From positions 1 through 64,000 of the forward strand of contig CALLXF010000002.1 in assembly GCA_938015805.1 (NCBI GenBank): DNA of 64,000 nt, read 5' to 3'. This DNA comes from an uncultured Saprospiraceae bacterium. GTDB taxonomy: Bacteria; Bacteroidota; Bacteroidia; Chitinophagales; Saprospiraceae. A program made the translations under genes and the position numbers. The notes beneath the pieces are model-generated. The model was not told the DNA's origin, did not search any database, and saw only the letters and a program-made list of their open reading frames with translations. Of this stretch, positions 53,222-62,499 are shown piece after piece; position 1 is the stretch's first letter, and each line of letters opens with the position of its first letter.

Positions 53222-54949
53222 CTAAAATACCACTTGCTGAACTAACGATCTTTTTCCGTCCGATATCTGTATAAGATACGCACCACTTAGAATCCCTACT
53301 TCTAATTGGATTTGATTTACTCCTGTAGTGATCGGGTAATTTTGCAGGAGCATTTTTCCATCTGTAGTATATAGCATTAAAGATTTATCATTACCTATAT
53401 TTCGGACAGTTATACGCTGATCTCCTGTATAAATAACAAGTTCATCTGTACTGATCTCACTCGAGGATACCGATTCTGGAACGAGAACAACATCTTGTAT
53501 CATCACTGATGTTTTGTCTACTGATAGTGTCAGTTTCTGACTTACATATCCTTCCGCACTGTAGGTAACATCATAATTTCCGTTATCTAAGTATCTAAAA
53601 TAACCCCCATGTGGTAACTGACTAAACACCTGAGAATTATCCTCGTCGTGTCCAGTGATAAATACTTCTGCCTCTACAGGTTCACCTGTCACACTATCCG
53701 TAATCACACCTCTAAGTCCCAAAGTAGATGCTTCTAAATAATTTAATAGAGAACGATAATTGTATTCCCAGTGGTCAGGAAGTTTATCAGAGTCTAATAA
53801 TTTTTGGTTACTAAGCTCTAGCGTAAATTCTCTTCCTCTGTGTGTATGCGTCATAAAATCCTGTCGTCCTCCATTTACTTCATACCAGTCATAGCCATTA
53901 GTAACCCCATTATCTAGATCGTTTAGATAGCCTTGCGGCGAATGTAAATGTACCGTATCTACATACATCCGACCTTGGCAAATCCACCAGTCATTATCAG
54001 CAGCCCTTCTCTCATAGGTGTCCCATGGATAATTAAAAACCTCTGCCCCGCCATGAAAATTTCCAGACATATTAAAATCCTCTTGAGCCAGTTCCATAAA
54101 AATCAAGGTTTCTTCCTGATACACATTTCCATCAGGATTAGGGCCATCCTCATGATCTGGAAAATTACGATTGAGGTCTACGTTATTTGCATTTCTCCTG
54201 CTCGCTCCAGCTACACTATTATTTCCTGTACGGTATGTACCATCCGGATTTGCAAGTGGGTTTATCCATATTTCTATTCCATTAACTAGATCTGTAACTC
54301 TCTGATCTGCATCATAATTACATAAAAGATAGTCCGATAATCTCAATAACAAAGGATATCCTGCTGACTCATCCCCATGCATCGTCGAGGTATATAGAAA
54401 CTTAGGCTCGTTTTCTCGCTCTGATACATTATCACTGATTTTTAAAGCTATGATTTCTCTACCACTAGAAAGTGTTCCTAGGTTTTTCAACTGGCAAATC
54501 TCGGGATAGTCTGTCGCAAACTGTTGCATCATCCCTAGGTATGCCTCATACGTAGGATAAAAATCCCAAGTCGTCGAAAGACATCCATTAGGATCTCTAG
54601 AAATAATATCATCGAGTGCTTCCTGACTGAGCATTTTTAACGTTCTCTGCTGATAGTACGCTTTATCAATCGTAAAGAGAATTTCTTTTTCTAAAAAAGC
54701 GTCAAACTGCTCTTCGGCGATATTTAAGTAAATAAACTGATCTGTCGAACCATGATCTATAGAAGCGACTTTAGAAATTTGCTCGAGTACCTCGTGGCTT
54801 GGTCGATCTATAATTACATTTATCTCATCGTAATCCTCAAAAATTTGCTGGCATTGATCCAGCACTTCAGTACTTTGCTGCGATATGAGGCTAACCGCAA
54901 ATAAGATTAAAAAAGAGAATGTAAGAATGTAATTTTTAAATGGCTCCAT
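53222..54949 (-). CDS. Secreted M14 zinc carboxypeptidase with T9SS sorting domain
   Basis: 575 residues with a signal peptide (about 1-24). The M14 domain (about 130-395) has Zn ligands His191 and Glu194 in TMHGDESAGY, His299 in GNFHGG, and catalytic Glu378 in FTLELSN; NPDGTYR and SRRNANNVDLNRNFPD are substrate-site segments. A transthyretin-like domain follows (about 400-480), as in metallocarboxypeptidase D-type enzymes, then a T9SS sorting domain ending LIQISDGKRSLVQQVVF. A secreted exopeptidase, probably for protein scavenging. Confidence 0.93.
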   Translation of the reverse strand: MEPFKNYILTFSFLILFAVSLISQQSTEVLDQCQQIFEDYDEINVIIDRPSHEVLEQISKVASIDHGSTDQFIYLNIAEEQFDAFLEKEILFTIDKAYYQQRTLKMLSQEALDDIISRDPNGCLSTTWDFYPTYEAYLGMMQQFATDYPEICQLKNLGTLSSGREIIALKISDNVSERENEPKFLYTSTMHGDESAGYPLLLRLSDYLLCNYDADQRVTDLVNGIEIWINPLANPDGTYRTGNNSVAGASRRNANNVDLNRNFPDHEDGPNPDGNVYQEETLIFMELAQEDFNMSGNFHGGAEVFNYPWDTYERRAADNDWWICQGRMYVDTVHLHSPQGYLNDLDNGVTNGYDWYEVNGGRQDFMTHTHRGREFTLELSNQKLLDSDKLPDHWEYNYRSLLNYLEASTLGLRGVITDSVTGEPVEAEVFITGHDEDNSQVFSQLPHGGYFRYLDNGNYDVTYSAEGYVSQKLTLSVDKTSVMIQDVVLVPESVSSSEISTDELVIYTGDQRITVRNIGNDKSLMLYTTDGKMLLQNYPITTGVNQIQLEVGILSGAYLIQISDGKRSLVQQVVF

Positions 54950-55056
54950 AAAATCTTGTAGTTATTTTAAATGCACAATAGATAGCTAATTGAGCTCGAT
55001 GCTCCGTCAGTAGTAAAACTACCTCAACAACACCCATAAAATTACTCCAAAAAATA

Positions 55057-57684
55057 TCAATCCTTATTAAAACCTATTGATGATCTCACAAATATGTCGT
55101 CATCTGTAGCACTTTGAGATATATTCAGTACATCTGCATCGATGATCTTTTTGAGATCTCTTTTAGAAACCTCAGTTTGCTTAGATAGTCTTAGGTTTTG
55201 ATTTTTTATGATATCATTGATGACACTGCGTACTGCCCTAGCATTTCCAAAATACTTATCTTTTCTAGCATATAATTCCTGTAAGTGTATCTTAAGTATT
55301 TTTTTGGCGGAAGCCATCATTTTATATCCGGAGTCGATAGTCATCTTATCAGCTATCGCTAACAATTCTGTGGCATTATAATCATCAAACTTAAGTACTT
55401 TATCAAATCTAGATTTTAACCCCGGATTAGTTTTGAGGAAGCGTTCCATATTATCAGGATATCCAGCAACGAATACAAAAAACTCTCCTCTCTGATCTTC
55501 CATCCTTTTTAGAATAGTCTGTATGGCCTCATTCCCAAAATCTCCTTGCATACCGTTAAAATTAGAAAGTGCATAAGCCTCATCTATAAAGAGCACACCT
55601 CCTATCGCTTCATCGATGCGTTCTGAGGTTTTTATAGCCGTCTGACCTACAAAACCAGCGACCAGTCCCTGACGATCTGTTTCTACCATATGTCCTCTCT
55701 CTAGTATTCCCAGTGCTTTATAAATAGATGTCAGTATCCTCGCCACTGTCGTTTTACCTGTTCCTGGATTTCCAATAAACACAGTATGCAGATAAAATTT
55801 CTTAAGTACATCCTTTCCGGACTTACCATAATATCCTACGATGTCCACCAGTTCTCTGATATCCTTTTTTACATTTTCGATCCCGATGAGATCGTCGAGT
55901 TCTTTTAGAGAAGCAGCTAATAATTCGTGATCGATAGGAATATCAGGAAGTGATTTTTTCTGAGCTACATTTATTTTGAGCACATCTCCTAATTGTATCT
56001 CCGCAAGATCTTCCACACTAGTTTGTTTAGGCTTTTTGCGTCCCATGACTCGAAGTCCTAGGTTCATTTTTGCCTTATCGAGGAGTTGATACACAAATCT
56101 GGCATTTCCAAAACTCTTGTTTCTATCCCGATATGCTTTGCGTATAATATCATCTAATTTAACTTTGGCATCAGGAGAAAGAGTGATTTCTTTTTCCTTA
56201 GCTGCAAATTCTGCTATCAATGAAAGTTCCTGCGGTAGATAATCTGAAAAATCAAAAAAGTGTTTAAACCTAGATTTAAGTCCTGGATTAGAATCTACAA
56301 AATAACCGATCTCTTTAGGATAACCCGCAACGATAACGGCCAGATCTCCCTTTCCATTAGACATCTCTTTGACCAATATCTCGATTACTTCTCTCCCAAA
56401 ATCTTTACTGTCATCATTGGCTCTAGCCAGACTATATGCCTCATCTATAAACAATACACCTCCTCTTGCTTTTTCGATGACCTCTCTAACCTTAGGGGCC
56501 GTCTGTCCGATATACTCTCCTACTAAATCTACACGATCTACTTCCGTTACATGTCCTTTAGATAATAGTCCCATCTTTTTATAAAGCGAACCCATCATCT
56601 TAGCCACTGTTGTTTTACCCGTACCCGGGTTTCCAGAAAAAACCGAATGGATATTAATCTGATCTCTCTCCTCAAAACCTTTGTCCTTCCTCAGTTTTAA
56701 AAACTGGATATACAGGGCATGTTCTCTAACTTGTCTTTTTATTTGCTCTAATCCGATAAGAGCATCGAGCTTTGCCATGATTTCCTCAAAACCCTCCGAA
56801 CTGATTTCCGTTTCTTCCTGAGTAAGTGTCTTATTCTCAAAAGGCAAGGTTAACGCTGGAATCCCCTCTTCCATTTCTTCTCCTACATCAAAAGGTACAA
56901 TCCCCAGAAGGCGATCCATAAACACCACTTCGACAGTATAATTCCCTTCTCTCCATGACCCTTTTACATTACTCCCCCATCCTGCAGATATTCGTATTTC
57001 CTCTTCTCCTTTTTTGATATTATTTAATCGGACAACTTGACCTTTGAGCTCCTTAGCTTGATTATAAAATTTTACAAACAGTTCACAGTGCCATGGTAAT
57101 CTAGTATTTAGATTGTTTAAAATAATGTCCGCATACACATACCGTGTTTCTTCTGTAGAAAATCGTTTAAGATATCTTCTATCATTCTCATCGACGTCAT
57201 CGTACTGGCCTTCATAGAGCTTTACGGCATTTAGTTTTAGGTATTCTCCTCTGTTATTCTCTGTGCGTCGATCAGGTTCTTCTACATAAAAATACTTAGA
57301 TGCTACTTTTTCACCATCGATAAGAGCTTCCCAAAAATAAGTCCCTTTCTTCCAAAAAGCTCCCTCTTTCTTATTCCCCCACCCCTCTCTTACATAAACT
57401 ACATTATCATACTTGCTTACCTTACGTTTAAATTCTAAAGAGCAAACCTCCTTTTTTCTACTCTTAAGTTGGTAACATTTAAGTTGTACATTTACCTCCC
57501 ACACTGCATTATCAAAAAACTTATTATAAAATGATAATTCGGCGTAAACATAGGTAGTCGCAAATCGATCAAAAACTTGACGATACTTTTTCTTATTATC
57601 CGCAAGCCACTCCGTAGAAGAGTACACTTTTAGTTCTTTAAATTTATATTTTGGTGTTCTTGAGGGTTTTGTATTCTCTGCCAT
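55057..57684 (-). CDS. Double-AAA CbxX/SpoVK-like ATPase with duplicated N-terminal domain
   Basis: 875 residues in four parts. Residues about 19-136 and 152-268 are two copies of one beta-rich domain (paired segments YVYAELSFYN / YVYADIILNN and EGWGNKKEG / AGWGSNVKG). AAA-1 (about 300-560) has Walker A GNPGTGKT (351-358) and GGVLFIDEAYSLA; AAA-2 (about 590-840) has a second GNPGTGKT (638-645) and GGVLFIDEAYALS. The AAA modules are of the CbxX/CfqX (Rubisco activase-like)/SpoVK type, but no Rubisco is present. The target is unknown. Divergent from fdx. GGCGGAAGCC at 55306-55315. Confidence 0.88.
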   Translation of the reverse strand: MAENTKPSRTPKYKFKELKVYSSTEWLADNKKKYRQVFDRFATTYVYAELSFYNKFFDNAVWEVNVQLKCYQLKSRKKEVCSLEFKRKVSKYDNVVYVREGWGNKKEGAFWKKGTYFWEALIDGEKVASKYFYVEEPDRRTENNRGEYLKLNAVKLYEGQYDDVDENDRRYLKRFSTEETRYVYADIILNNLNTRLPWHCELFVKFYNQAKELKGQVVRLNNIKKGEEEIRISAGWGSNVKGSWREGNYTVEVVFMDRLLGIVPFDVGEEMEEGIPALTLPFENKTLTQEETEISSEGFEEIMAKLDALIGLEQIKRQVREHALYIQFLKLRKDKGFEERDQINIHSVFSGNPGTGKTTVAKMMGSLYKKMGLLSKGHVTEVDRVDLVGEYIGQTAPKVREVIEKARGGVLFIDEAYSLARANDDSKDFGREVIEILVKEMSNGKGDLAVIVAGYPKEIGYFVDSNPGLKSRFKHFFDFSDYLPQELSLIAEFAAKEKEITLSPDAKVKLDDIIRKAYRDRNKSFGNARFVYQLLDKAKMNLGLRVMGRKKPKQTSVEDLAEIQLGDVLKINVAQKKSLPDIPIDHELLAASLKELDDLIGIENVKKDIRELVDIVGYYGKSGKDVLKKFYLHTVFIGNPGTGKTTVARILTSIYKALGILERGHMVETDRQGLVAGFVGQTAIKTSERIDEAIGGVLFIDEAYALSNFNGMQGDFGNEAIQTILKRMEDQRGEFFVFVAGYPDNMERFLKTNPGLKSRFDKVLKFDDYNATELLAIADKMTIDSGYKMMASAKKILKIHLQELYARKDKYFGNARAVRSVINDIIKNQNLRLSKQTEVSKRDLKKIIDADVLNISQSATDDDIFVRSSIGFNKD
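55306..55315 (+). repeat. Iterated GGCGGAAGCC motif
   Basis: Exact GGCGGAAGCC preceded by TTT, in the double-AAA gene. Confidence 0.6.
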
Positions 57685-57921
57685 ATCCTTATCTTCTAAT
57701 TGGTCATAATGTATTATAGAAATTCCACTCTTACCAATCCTGAGGCGAGTTTATTCGGAAAAAGTTAATCACATTACGATTATTTATAATGTGTATAAGC
57801 AAATTGTCTTTATTCCGAAGAATAATACACATTCTTTAGAACTAGATCGCTCACTTATTGTTGTTACTCAGTATATAATTTACTTTTACATAATATATAT
57901 TTTTAAAACAAAGGAAACGAG

Positions 57922-58263
57922 ATGGCTAAAATCACCTTCCATTTTGAGGATAAAGAAATTCCGACAAAAGTGGTAGAAAACGTGGAGGCGGGTTACACGA
58001 TACAGGATGTAACGGAGGATAATGATATCCATTTAAATCATAACTGCGGCTGTGTTTGTGCTTGCTCAACCTGTCATGTTTATGTAGAAAAAGGAAACGA
58101 AAGTTTACCTGAGATATCTGATAGAGAGGAGGACTTTATAGACAGAGCTATCGATCCACGTATAGAAAGTAGACTGGGATGTCAGTGTATTATTCAGGAT
58201 AAAGATGCAGAACTCATAGTTACCATTCCAGACCAAAGCGGCATCATCGGTCACGAACATTAA
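57922..58263 (+). CDS. fdx: 2Fe-2S ferredoxin, ISC type
   Basis: 113 residues, adrenodoxin-like fold. Cluster ligands Cys42, Cys48, Cys51 (in NCGCVCACSTCHV) and Cys87 (LGCQC), the same spacing as E. coli Fdx, which supplies electrons to Fe-S assembly. Extra Cys at 44, 46 and 89. iscX follows after 10 nt, supporting an ISC role, though iscS/iscU are not in the window. A near-consensus promoter (TTG, 20-nt spacer, TACTTTTA at 57881) precedes it. Confidence 0.93.
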   Translation: MAKITFHFEDKEIPTKVVENVEAGYTIQDVTEDNDIHLNHNCGCVCACSTCHVYVEKGNESLPEISDREEDFIDRAIDPRIESRLGCQCIIQDKDAELIVTIPDQSGIIGHEH

Positions 58264-58273
58264 AAATTAAAAA

Positions 58274-58519
58274 ATGGCATTTGAAGAATTTGATGACATG
58301 CCCATAAACTGGGCTGATCATGAAGACATCGCAATCAAGCTCTACGATAAATTTGGGGATGATTTTACAGAAAGTAAAATCTATAGAATCAGATTTACCG
58401 ATCTCATAGAATGGGTGATGAGCATCGATTGTTTTGAGGGTAAAAAAGAAGATTGCAATGAAGGACACCTAGAGCAAATCCAAGCAAAATGGGTTTATGA
58501 ATGGAGAGATAACCAATAA
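58274..58519 (+). CDS. iscX: Fe-S assembly protein IscX
   Basis: 81 residues: INWADHEDIAIKLYDKFGDD and RFTDLIEWVMSIDCFEGKK plus EGHLEQIQAKWVYEW match IscX/YfhJ, a small acidic regulator that binds IscS and iron. Ten nt downstream of fdx, so co-transcribed. Confidence 0.93.
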   Translation: MAFEEFDDMPINWADHEDIAIKLYDKFGDDFTESKIYRIRFTDLIEWVMSIDCFEGKKEDCNEGHLEQIQAKWVYEWRDNQ

Positions 58520-58609
58520 TGGCAAATGCTGGATATTCTTAATAAGATTTAGATAAGAAAAATTCCTAAAATGTAATATTCCTCGATTGAACAAGCCTAA
58601 AATTTTCTA

Positions 58610-59110
58610 ATGGACTTTTCAAAATTTCACGATATCACTACTTTTATTTTTGACGTAGATGGAGTCTTATCGGATGGCTCGCTACAGATTACAGAAGCTG
58701 GAGAGTTACTGCGTACTGTAAGTGCCCGAGATGGGATGGGTATCCGTATGGCCATAGATGCTGGCTATAATGTGGCGATAATTACAGGTGGAAAATCTCC
58801 TGGAGTGGAAGATCGATTCAGAGCATTAGGAGTTCAGGATTACTACGGCAGTGCATGGAATAAAGCAGAGGTCCTAGACGATTATCTAGCTTTAAAAAAT
58901 CTGGCTTTCGCCAATGTTTCATTTATGGGCGATGATGTCAATGACTTAGCAGTATTAAAAAAAGTAGGGCTATCCGCTTGTCCTAAAAATGCAGCAAATG
59001 ATATCCTTCCCATTTGCGAATTTGTGAGTACATACGACGGTGGAAAAGGATGTGCTCGAGAGCTAATCGAAAAGACCATGCGTATCCAAAATAAATGGAT
59101 AACTTCGTAG
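58610..59110 (+). CDS. kdsC: Kdo 8-phosphate phosphatase
   Basis: HAD-superfamily phosphatase, 166 residues, tetramer-forming C0-cap type. Nucleophile and acid Asp in FDVDGVLSDG, Lys/Ser motif IITGGKSPG, and the metal Asp pair SFMGDDVNDLAVL. It releases Kdo from Kdo-8-P before KdsB. First gene of a kdsC-UbiA-maf unit typical of Bacteroidota. GGCGAAAGCC motif (minus strand) at 58903-58912. Confidence 0.93.
   Translation: MDFSKFHDITTFIFDVDGVLSDGSLQITEAGELLRTVSARDGMGIRMAIDAGYNVAIITGGKSPGVEDRFRALGVQDYYGSAWNKAEVLDDYLALKNLAFANVSFMGDDVNDLAVLKKVGLSACPKNAANDILPICEFVSTYDGGKGCARELIEKTMRIQNKWITS
58903..58912 (-). repeat. Iterated GGCGAAAGCC motif
   Basis: Exact GGCGAAAGCC on the minus strand preceded by ATT, inside kdsC, where the plus strand reads Leu-Ala-Phe-Ala-Asn. 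Confidence 0.6.
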
Positions 59111-59128
59111 GTATTAAATAAATCCAGC

Positions 59129-60052
59129 TTGTCTTTTTTTAAAATTATACGGTTAAAAAATCTATTGATCGTTGCCATGACGCAATTGTTCTTTCAGTTT
59201 TTTGTAATCCATCCTATATTTAAAGAGGCAGATATTCCATTGGCTTTAAGCCCAATAAACTTCTTTCTATTAGTTCTATCCACCCTACTAATTACAGCTG
59301 GTGGAAATGTGATCAATGATATTTTTGATTATAAAATCGACCAGATAAATAAAGGAGAAAAACAAATTCTAAAAACTCAGTCCGATCTAAAATCAGCCAA
59401 AAATTTTTATCTGATCATCCTCGTAACTGGTGCCATGATCGCATTTTATGTTGCCTACGATATAGAAAATATTAAATTGTTTTTCATATATCCTCTTGCG
59501 GTATTATTGCTTTTCCTTTATTCGTTTAAACTAAAACATATTCCTTTTATCGGTAACCTTGTGGTATCAATATTTATTTCCTTAGTTATTTACATCCTAG
59601 TATTTGCAGAGAGGGTCGGTGCATCTACTCTAGCCACTGATCATGAGACACTGTACTTAAAGTTTTTCTTGCTGATATATGGATTTATGTGGTTTGCTTT
59701 TTTGACTAATATGGTGAGAGAAATAATCAAAGACTTAGAAGACATAGAAGGCGATCGCAAAAATAATAGCAAGTCCTTACCGATTACCATCGGGCCTAAA
59801 GGAGCTAAAATAGTAGCGATATTTTTTAACGTCATACTAGTACTCACACTTATATTTTTAAATATGAAAAATGATCCCGACGGAAGCTTTTTTAAAGGAG
59901 CTTACGAGTGGCTTCTATTACTAATAGCTATTGCTTTTTTAAAATTGATCTGGCAAGCAAAGCTAAAATCAGAATTTTACCGAATTAGTCAATCACTTAA
60001 AATCTATATGATTTTGGGGTTATTTTATGTTCTCTTTTACTATAATATTTAG
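59129..60052 (+). CDS. UbiA-family prenyltransferase
   Basis: 307 residues, 8-9 membrane segments. First Asp-rich motif NVINDIFDYKIDQINK (NDxxDxxxD) and second motif EIIKDLEDIEGDRKNNSKSL. Resembles the bacterial geranylgeranylglycerol-phosphate geranylgeranyltransferase-like branch that sits between kdsC and maf in Bacteroidota; substrate is inferred only from that context. Start is TTG at 59129. Overlap with maf is nearly complete coupling (2-nt gap). Confidence 0.85.
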   Translation: MSFFKIIRLKNLLIVAMTQLFFQFFVIHPIFKEADIPLALSPINFFLLVLSTLLITAGGNVINDIFDYKIDQINKGEKQILKTQSDLKSAKNFYLIILVTGAMIAFYVAYDIENIKLFFIYPLAVLLLFLYSFKLKHIPFIGNLVVSIFISLVIYILVFAERVGASTLATDHETLYLKFFLLIYGFMWFAFLTNMVREIIKDLEDIEGDRKNNSKSLPITIGPKGAKIVAIFFNVILVLTLIFLNMKNDPDGSFFKGAYEWLLLLIAIAFLKLIWQAKLKSEFYRISQSLKIYMILGLFYVLFYYNI

Positions 60053-60054
60053 CC

Positions 60055-60633
60055 ATGAAGTCTTCTTATAATATTGTCCTCGCTAGTAAATCACCTCGAC
60101 GATCTAGCCTACTTACCCAGATGGGTTTTAGCTTTGAGAATCGTACAAAGGATGTGGAAGAATCTTATCCAGCGGCTCTACCCGCAGATAAAGTAGCTCT
60201 TTATATCTCAGAAAAAAAGGCTGCTGCTTTTAAAAGTGAACTTAAAGAAAACGAACTGATCATCACTGCTGATACTGTAGTAGTCTATGATAATCAGGTG
60301 CTAGGAAAACCAGTAGATGATCAAGAGGCATTTACTTTTATAAAATCCATGAGCCATAATAGCCATGATGTATATACCGGCGTAACGATCTTAACTAAGG
60401 ATAAAAAGATCAGTTTCTCAGATCGATCGATCGTACATTTTTCTGAAATAACCGACGAGGAAATCCATTTTTACATTAGAGAATATAACCCTTCTGATAA
60501 AGCGGGAGCCTATGGTATACAAGAATGGATAGGTCATAATTTTATCCATAAAATAGAGGGATCATATACTAATATTATGGGACTGCCCACCGAGAAATTA
60601 TATCGCACTTTAAAATCTCTAGAAAAAATCTGA
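60055..60633 (+). CDS. maf: Maf nucleotide pyrophosphatase
   Basis: 192 residues: N-terminal LASKSPRRSSLLTQMGFSF, ADTVVVYDNQVLGKP and the C-terminal KAGAYGIQEWIGHNFIHKIE. Hydrolyses non-canonical or dTTP/UTP nucleotides to monophosphates, preventing misincorporation. Third gene of the kdsC-UbiA-maf unit; convergent with prmA (24-nt gap). Confidence 0.95.
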   Translation: MKSSYNIVLASKSPRRSSLLTQMGFSFENRTKDVEESYPAALPADKVALYISEKKAAAFKSELKENELIITADTVVVYDNQVLGKPVDDQEAFTFIKSMSHNSHDVYTGVTILTKDKKISFSDRSIVHFSEITDEEIHFYIREYNPSDKAGAYGIQEWIGHNFIHKIEGSYTNIMGLPTEKLYRTLKSLEKI

Positions 60634-60657
60634 TAAGTTAGGCACAACCTTTTCTGA

Positions 60658-61488
60658 CTACCGAGCTACAAACTCTAAACATAACCACTCCCCTTTTTTG
60701 TTTTTATTTACAAGCGTAAAATGCTCTTTAGTATATGCATCTGAAATCAGATCTTGATCAGATTCCAGGATTCCAGACATCAGAAGTATGCCGTCATCTT
60801 GCATTAACTTACATAGGTCAGCGGCAGTATTTAGGAGCACATTTCTATTTATATTAGCCAGGACGATATCATACCCATCATCTTTTATCGTATCGATTTC
60901 GCCATGTAAGATTTTAATATCATTTGTATTGTTAAGCAGGCAATTTTCTTCACTATTAGTTACCGAGTGCATATCATAGTCTATCGCTGTGATATCTATC
61001 GCCCCTAGCATATTTGCGAGTATTGCTAATATCGAAGTACCACATCCATAGTCAAGGATCTTTTTGTTTTTCCATTCCATTCCGAGCATCCGATCCATCA
61101 TCATGTAGGTTGTCTCATGATGTGCCGTTCCAAACGCCATTTTTGGATTGATGATAATATCATATTTAATGCCCTCAACTTTCGGATGAAAATCCGCCCT
61201 AATATTTATCTGATCACCTATCGTAACTGGCTTAAAATTTTGTTCCCATTCTTCATTCCAGTTTTTATCCTCTAAAGCTTTATACTCATGAGTAAAAGTA
61301 TAGATCATCTTGAGTGATTCTAAGACTTCATCTATTTGTTCTCTTGATAATTCTGTTATTTGATAGTACCCGACCAATGCATGATCCGCCTCATAAAATG
61401 ACTCAAAAGCCAACTGTGATAACCAAGCAGAGATCTCATCATACTGAGCTGGATCGATCGTAATTTCTATAGAATGGTAATTACTCAT
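60658..61488 (-). CDS. prmA: Ribosomal protein L11 methyltransferase
   Basis: About 276 residues from ATG at 61488. A longer ORF to 61593 exists but overlaps folD and its extra 35 residues are not family-like; TAATG overlap with the folD stop supports this start and coupled translation. Substrate-binding N-terminal domain, then SAM-dependent methyltransferase domain with ILDYGCGTSILAIL and the N/D segment DIVLANINRNVL (NxN). Trimethylates L11. Confidence 0.95.
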   Translation of the reverse strand: MSNYHSIEITIDPAQYDEISAWLSQLAFESFYEADHALVGYYQITELSREQIDEVLESLKMIYTFTHEYKALEDKNWNEEWEQNFKPVTIGDQINIRADFHPKVEGIKYDIIINPKMAFGTAHHETTYMMMDRMLGMEWKNKKILDYGCGTSILAILANMLGAIDITAIDYDMHSVTNSEENCLLNNTNDIKILHGEIDTIKDDGYDIVLANINRNVLLNTAADLCKLMQDDGILLMSGILESDQDLISDAYTKEHFTLVNKNKKGEWLCLEFVAR

Positions 61489-62372
61489 TAAGAAAATTTT
61501 CTTGCTTTTAGCGTATTCATCAAAAGTGAAGTGACAGTCATGGGCCCTACTCCTCCTGGAACAGGTGTGATGTATAATGCTTTGTTTTTGCATGCTTCAA
61601 AATCAACATCCCCCACTAAACGATAGCCCCTTTTTGCCTCTGAATCTTCTATTCTATTGATCCCTACGTCTATAATCACGGCACCTTGCTTTACCATATC
61701 CTCTGTTACAAAATTAGGATATCCGATCGCTGCGATTATGATATCAGCTCTTAGTAATTCGGTTTTAATATTCTTAGTACGACTATGTGTGAGAGTAACA
61801 GTACAATTACCGACTTTTGCCTTTCTAGACATCAGTATGCTCATCGGGGTTCCGACGATATTTGATCGTCCTACGATGACACAGTGTTTCCCAGACGTCT
61901 CAATTTTATAACGATCGAGCATCTGTACAATACCATAAGGCGTAGCTGGTAAAAAACAATCCAAGCCGAGAGACATTTTACCTACATTAACCGGATGAAA
62001 ACCATCGACATCTTTAGAGGGATCGATCGCCATGGTTATTTTCATCTCATCGATATGCTTAGGTAATGGGAGCTGTACTATAAAACCATCAATCTCTTCG
62101 TTTTTATTAAGCTGGTCGACGAGTTCTAGGAGCTTTGCCTCTGTGATATCCACCTCTTTTTGTATCAATGTAGACTGGAATCCAACTTGCTCACAACTAC
62201 GCACTTTTGACCTAACATATGACTGACTTGCTGGATTTTCTCCCACTAAAATAGCAGCAAGATGAGGAGCTCTTTCTCCATGGCTCACTAGGACTTTTAC
62301 TTCTGCCGCGATCTCTTCTTTTATGGTATTAGAAAGTGCTTTACCATCTATGATATTATCATTTCTTATCAT
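61488..62372 (-). CDS. folD: Methylenetetrahydrofolate dehydrogenase / cyclohydrolase
   Basis: Bifunctional enzyme interconverting methylene-, methenyl- and formyl-THF; 294 residues. Signatures: catalytic YVRSKVRSCEQVG (Tyr and Lys), GFIVQLPLPKHI, DVDGFHPVNVGKMSLG, the NADP loop VIVGRSNIVGTPMS, and C-terminal TPVPGGVGPMTVTSLLMNT. First gene of folD-prmA; its TAA overlaps the prmA ATG. Confidence 0.97.
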   Translation of the reverse strand: MIRNDNIIDGKALSNTIKEEIAAEVKVLVSHGERAPHLAAILVGENPASQSYVRSKVRSCEQVGFQSTLIQKEVDITEAKLLELVDQLNKNEEIDGFIVQLPLPKHIDEMKITMAIDPSKDVDGFHPVNVGKMSLGLDCFLPATPYGIVQMLDRYKIETSGKHCVIVGRSNIVGTPMSILMSRKAKVGNCTVTLTHSRTKNIKTELLRADIIIAAIGYPNFVTEDMVKQGAVIIDVGINRIEDSEAKRGYRLVGDVDFEACKNKALYITPVPGGVGPMTVTSLLMNTLKARKFS

Positions 62373-62499
62373 GAAGCGAAGGTAATAAAATGTTATGTTC
62401 TTTAAAACCGTGACAAAAGACTGTTAAAATAATACTCTTAAAACAAACCTTCTTTACTGTCCTTTAGTATGGATGAATTAGTATTGTTAATATTGCAGG

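Noticed and set aside
53948-54289. 113-residue antisense ORF inside the M14 carboxypeptidase
   Set aside because: Overlaps catalytic-domain codons of a clear gene and has no family match.
57770-57793. CACATTA/TAATGTG inverted repeat between the AAA gene and fdx
   Set aside because: Ten-nt spacer and short arms; likely chance in AT-rich DNA.
57791-57976. 61-residue ORF overlapping the start of fdx
   Set aside because: Not protein-like, lies on the promoter and start of fdx.
61489-61593. 35-residue N-terminal extension of prmA
   Set aside because: Overlaps folD on the same strand and is not family-like; TAATG overlap at 61488 gives the natural start.
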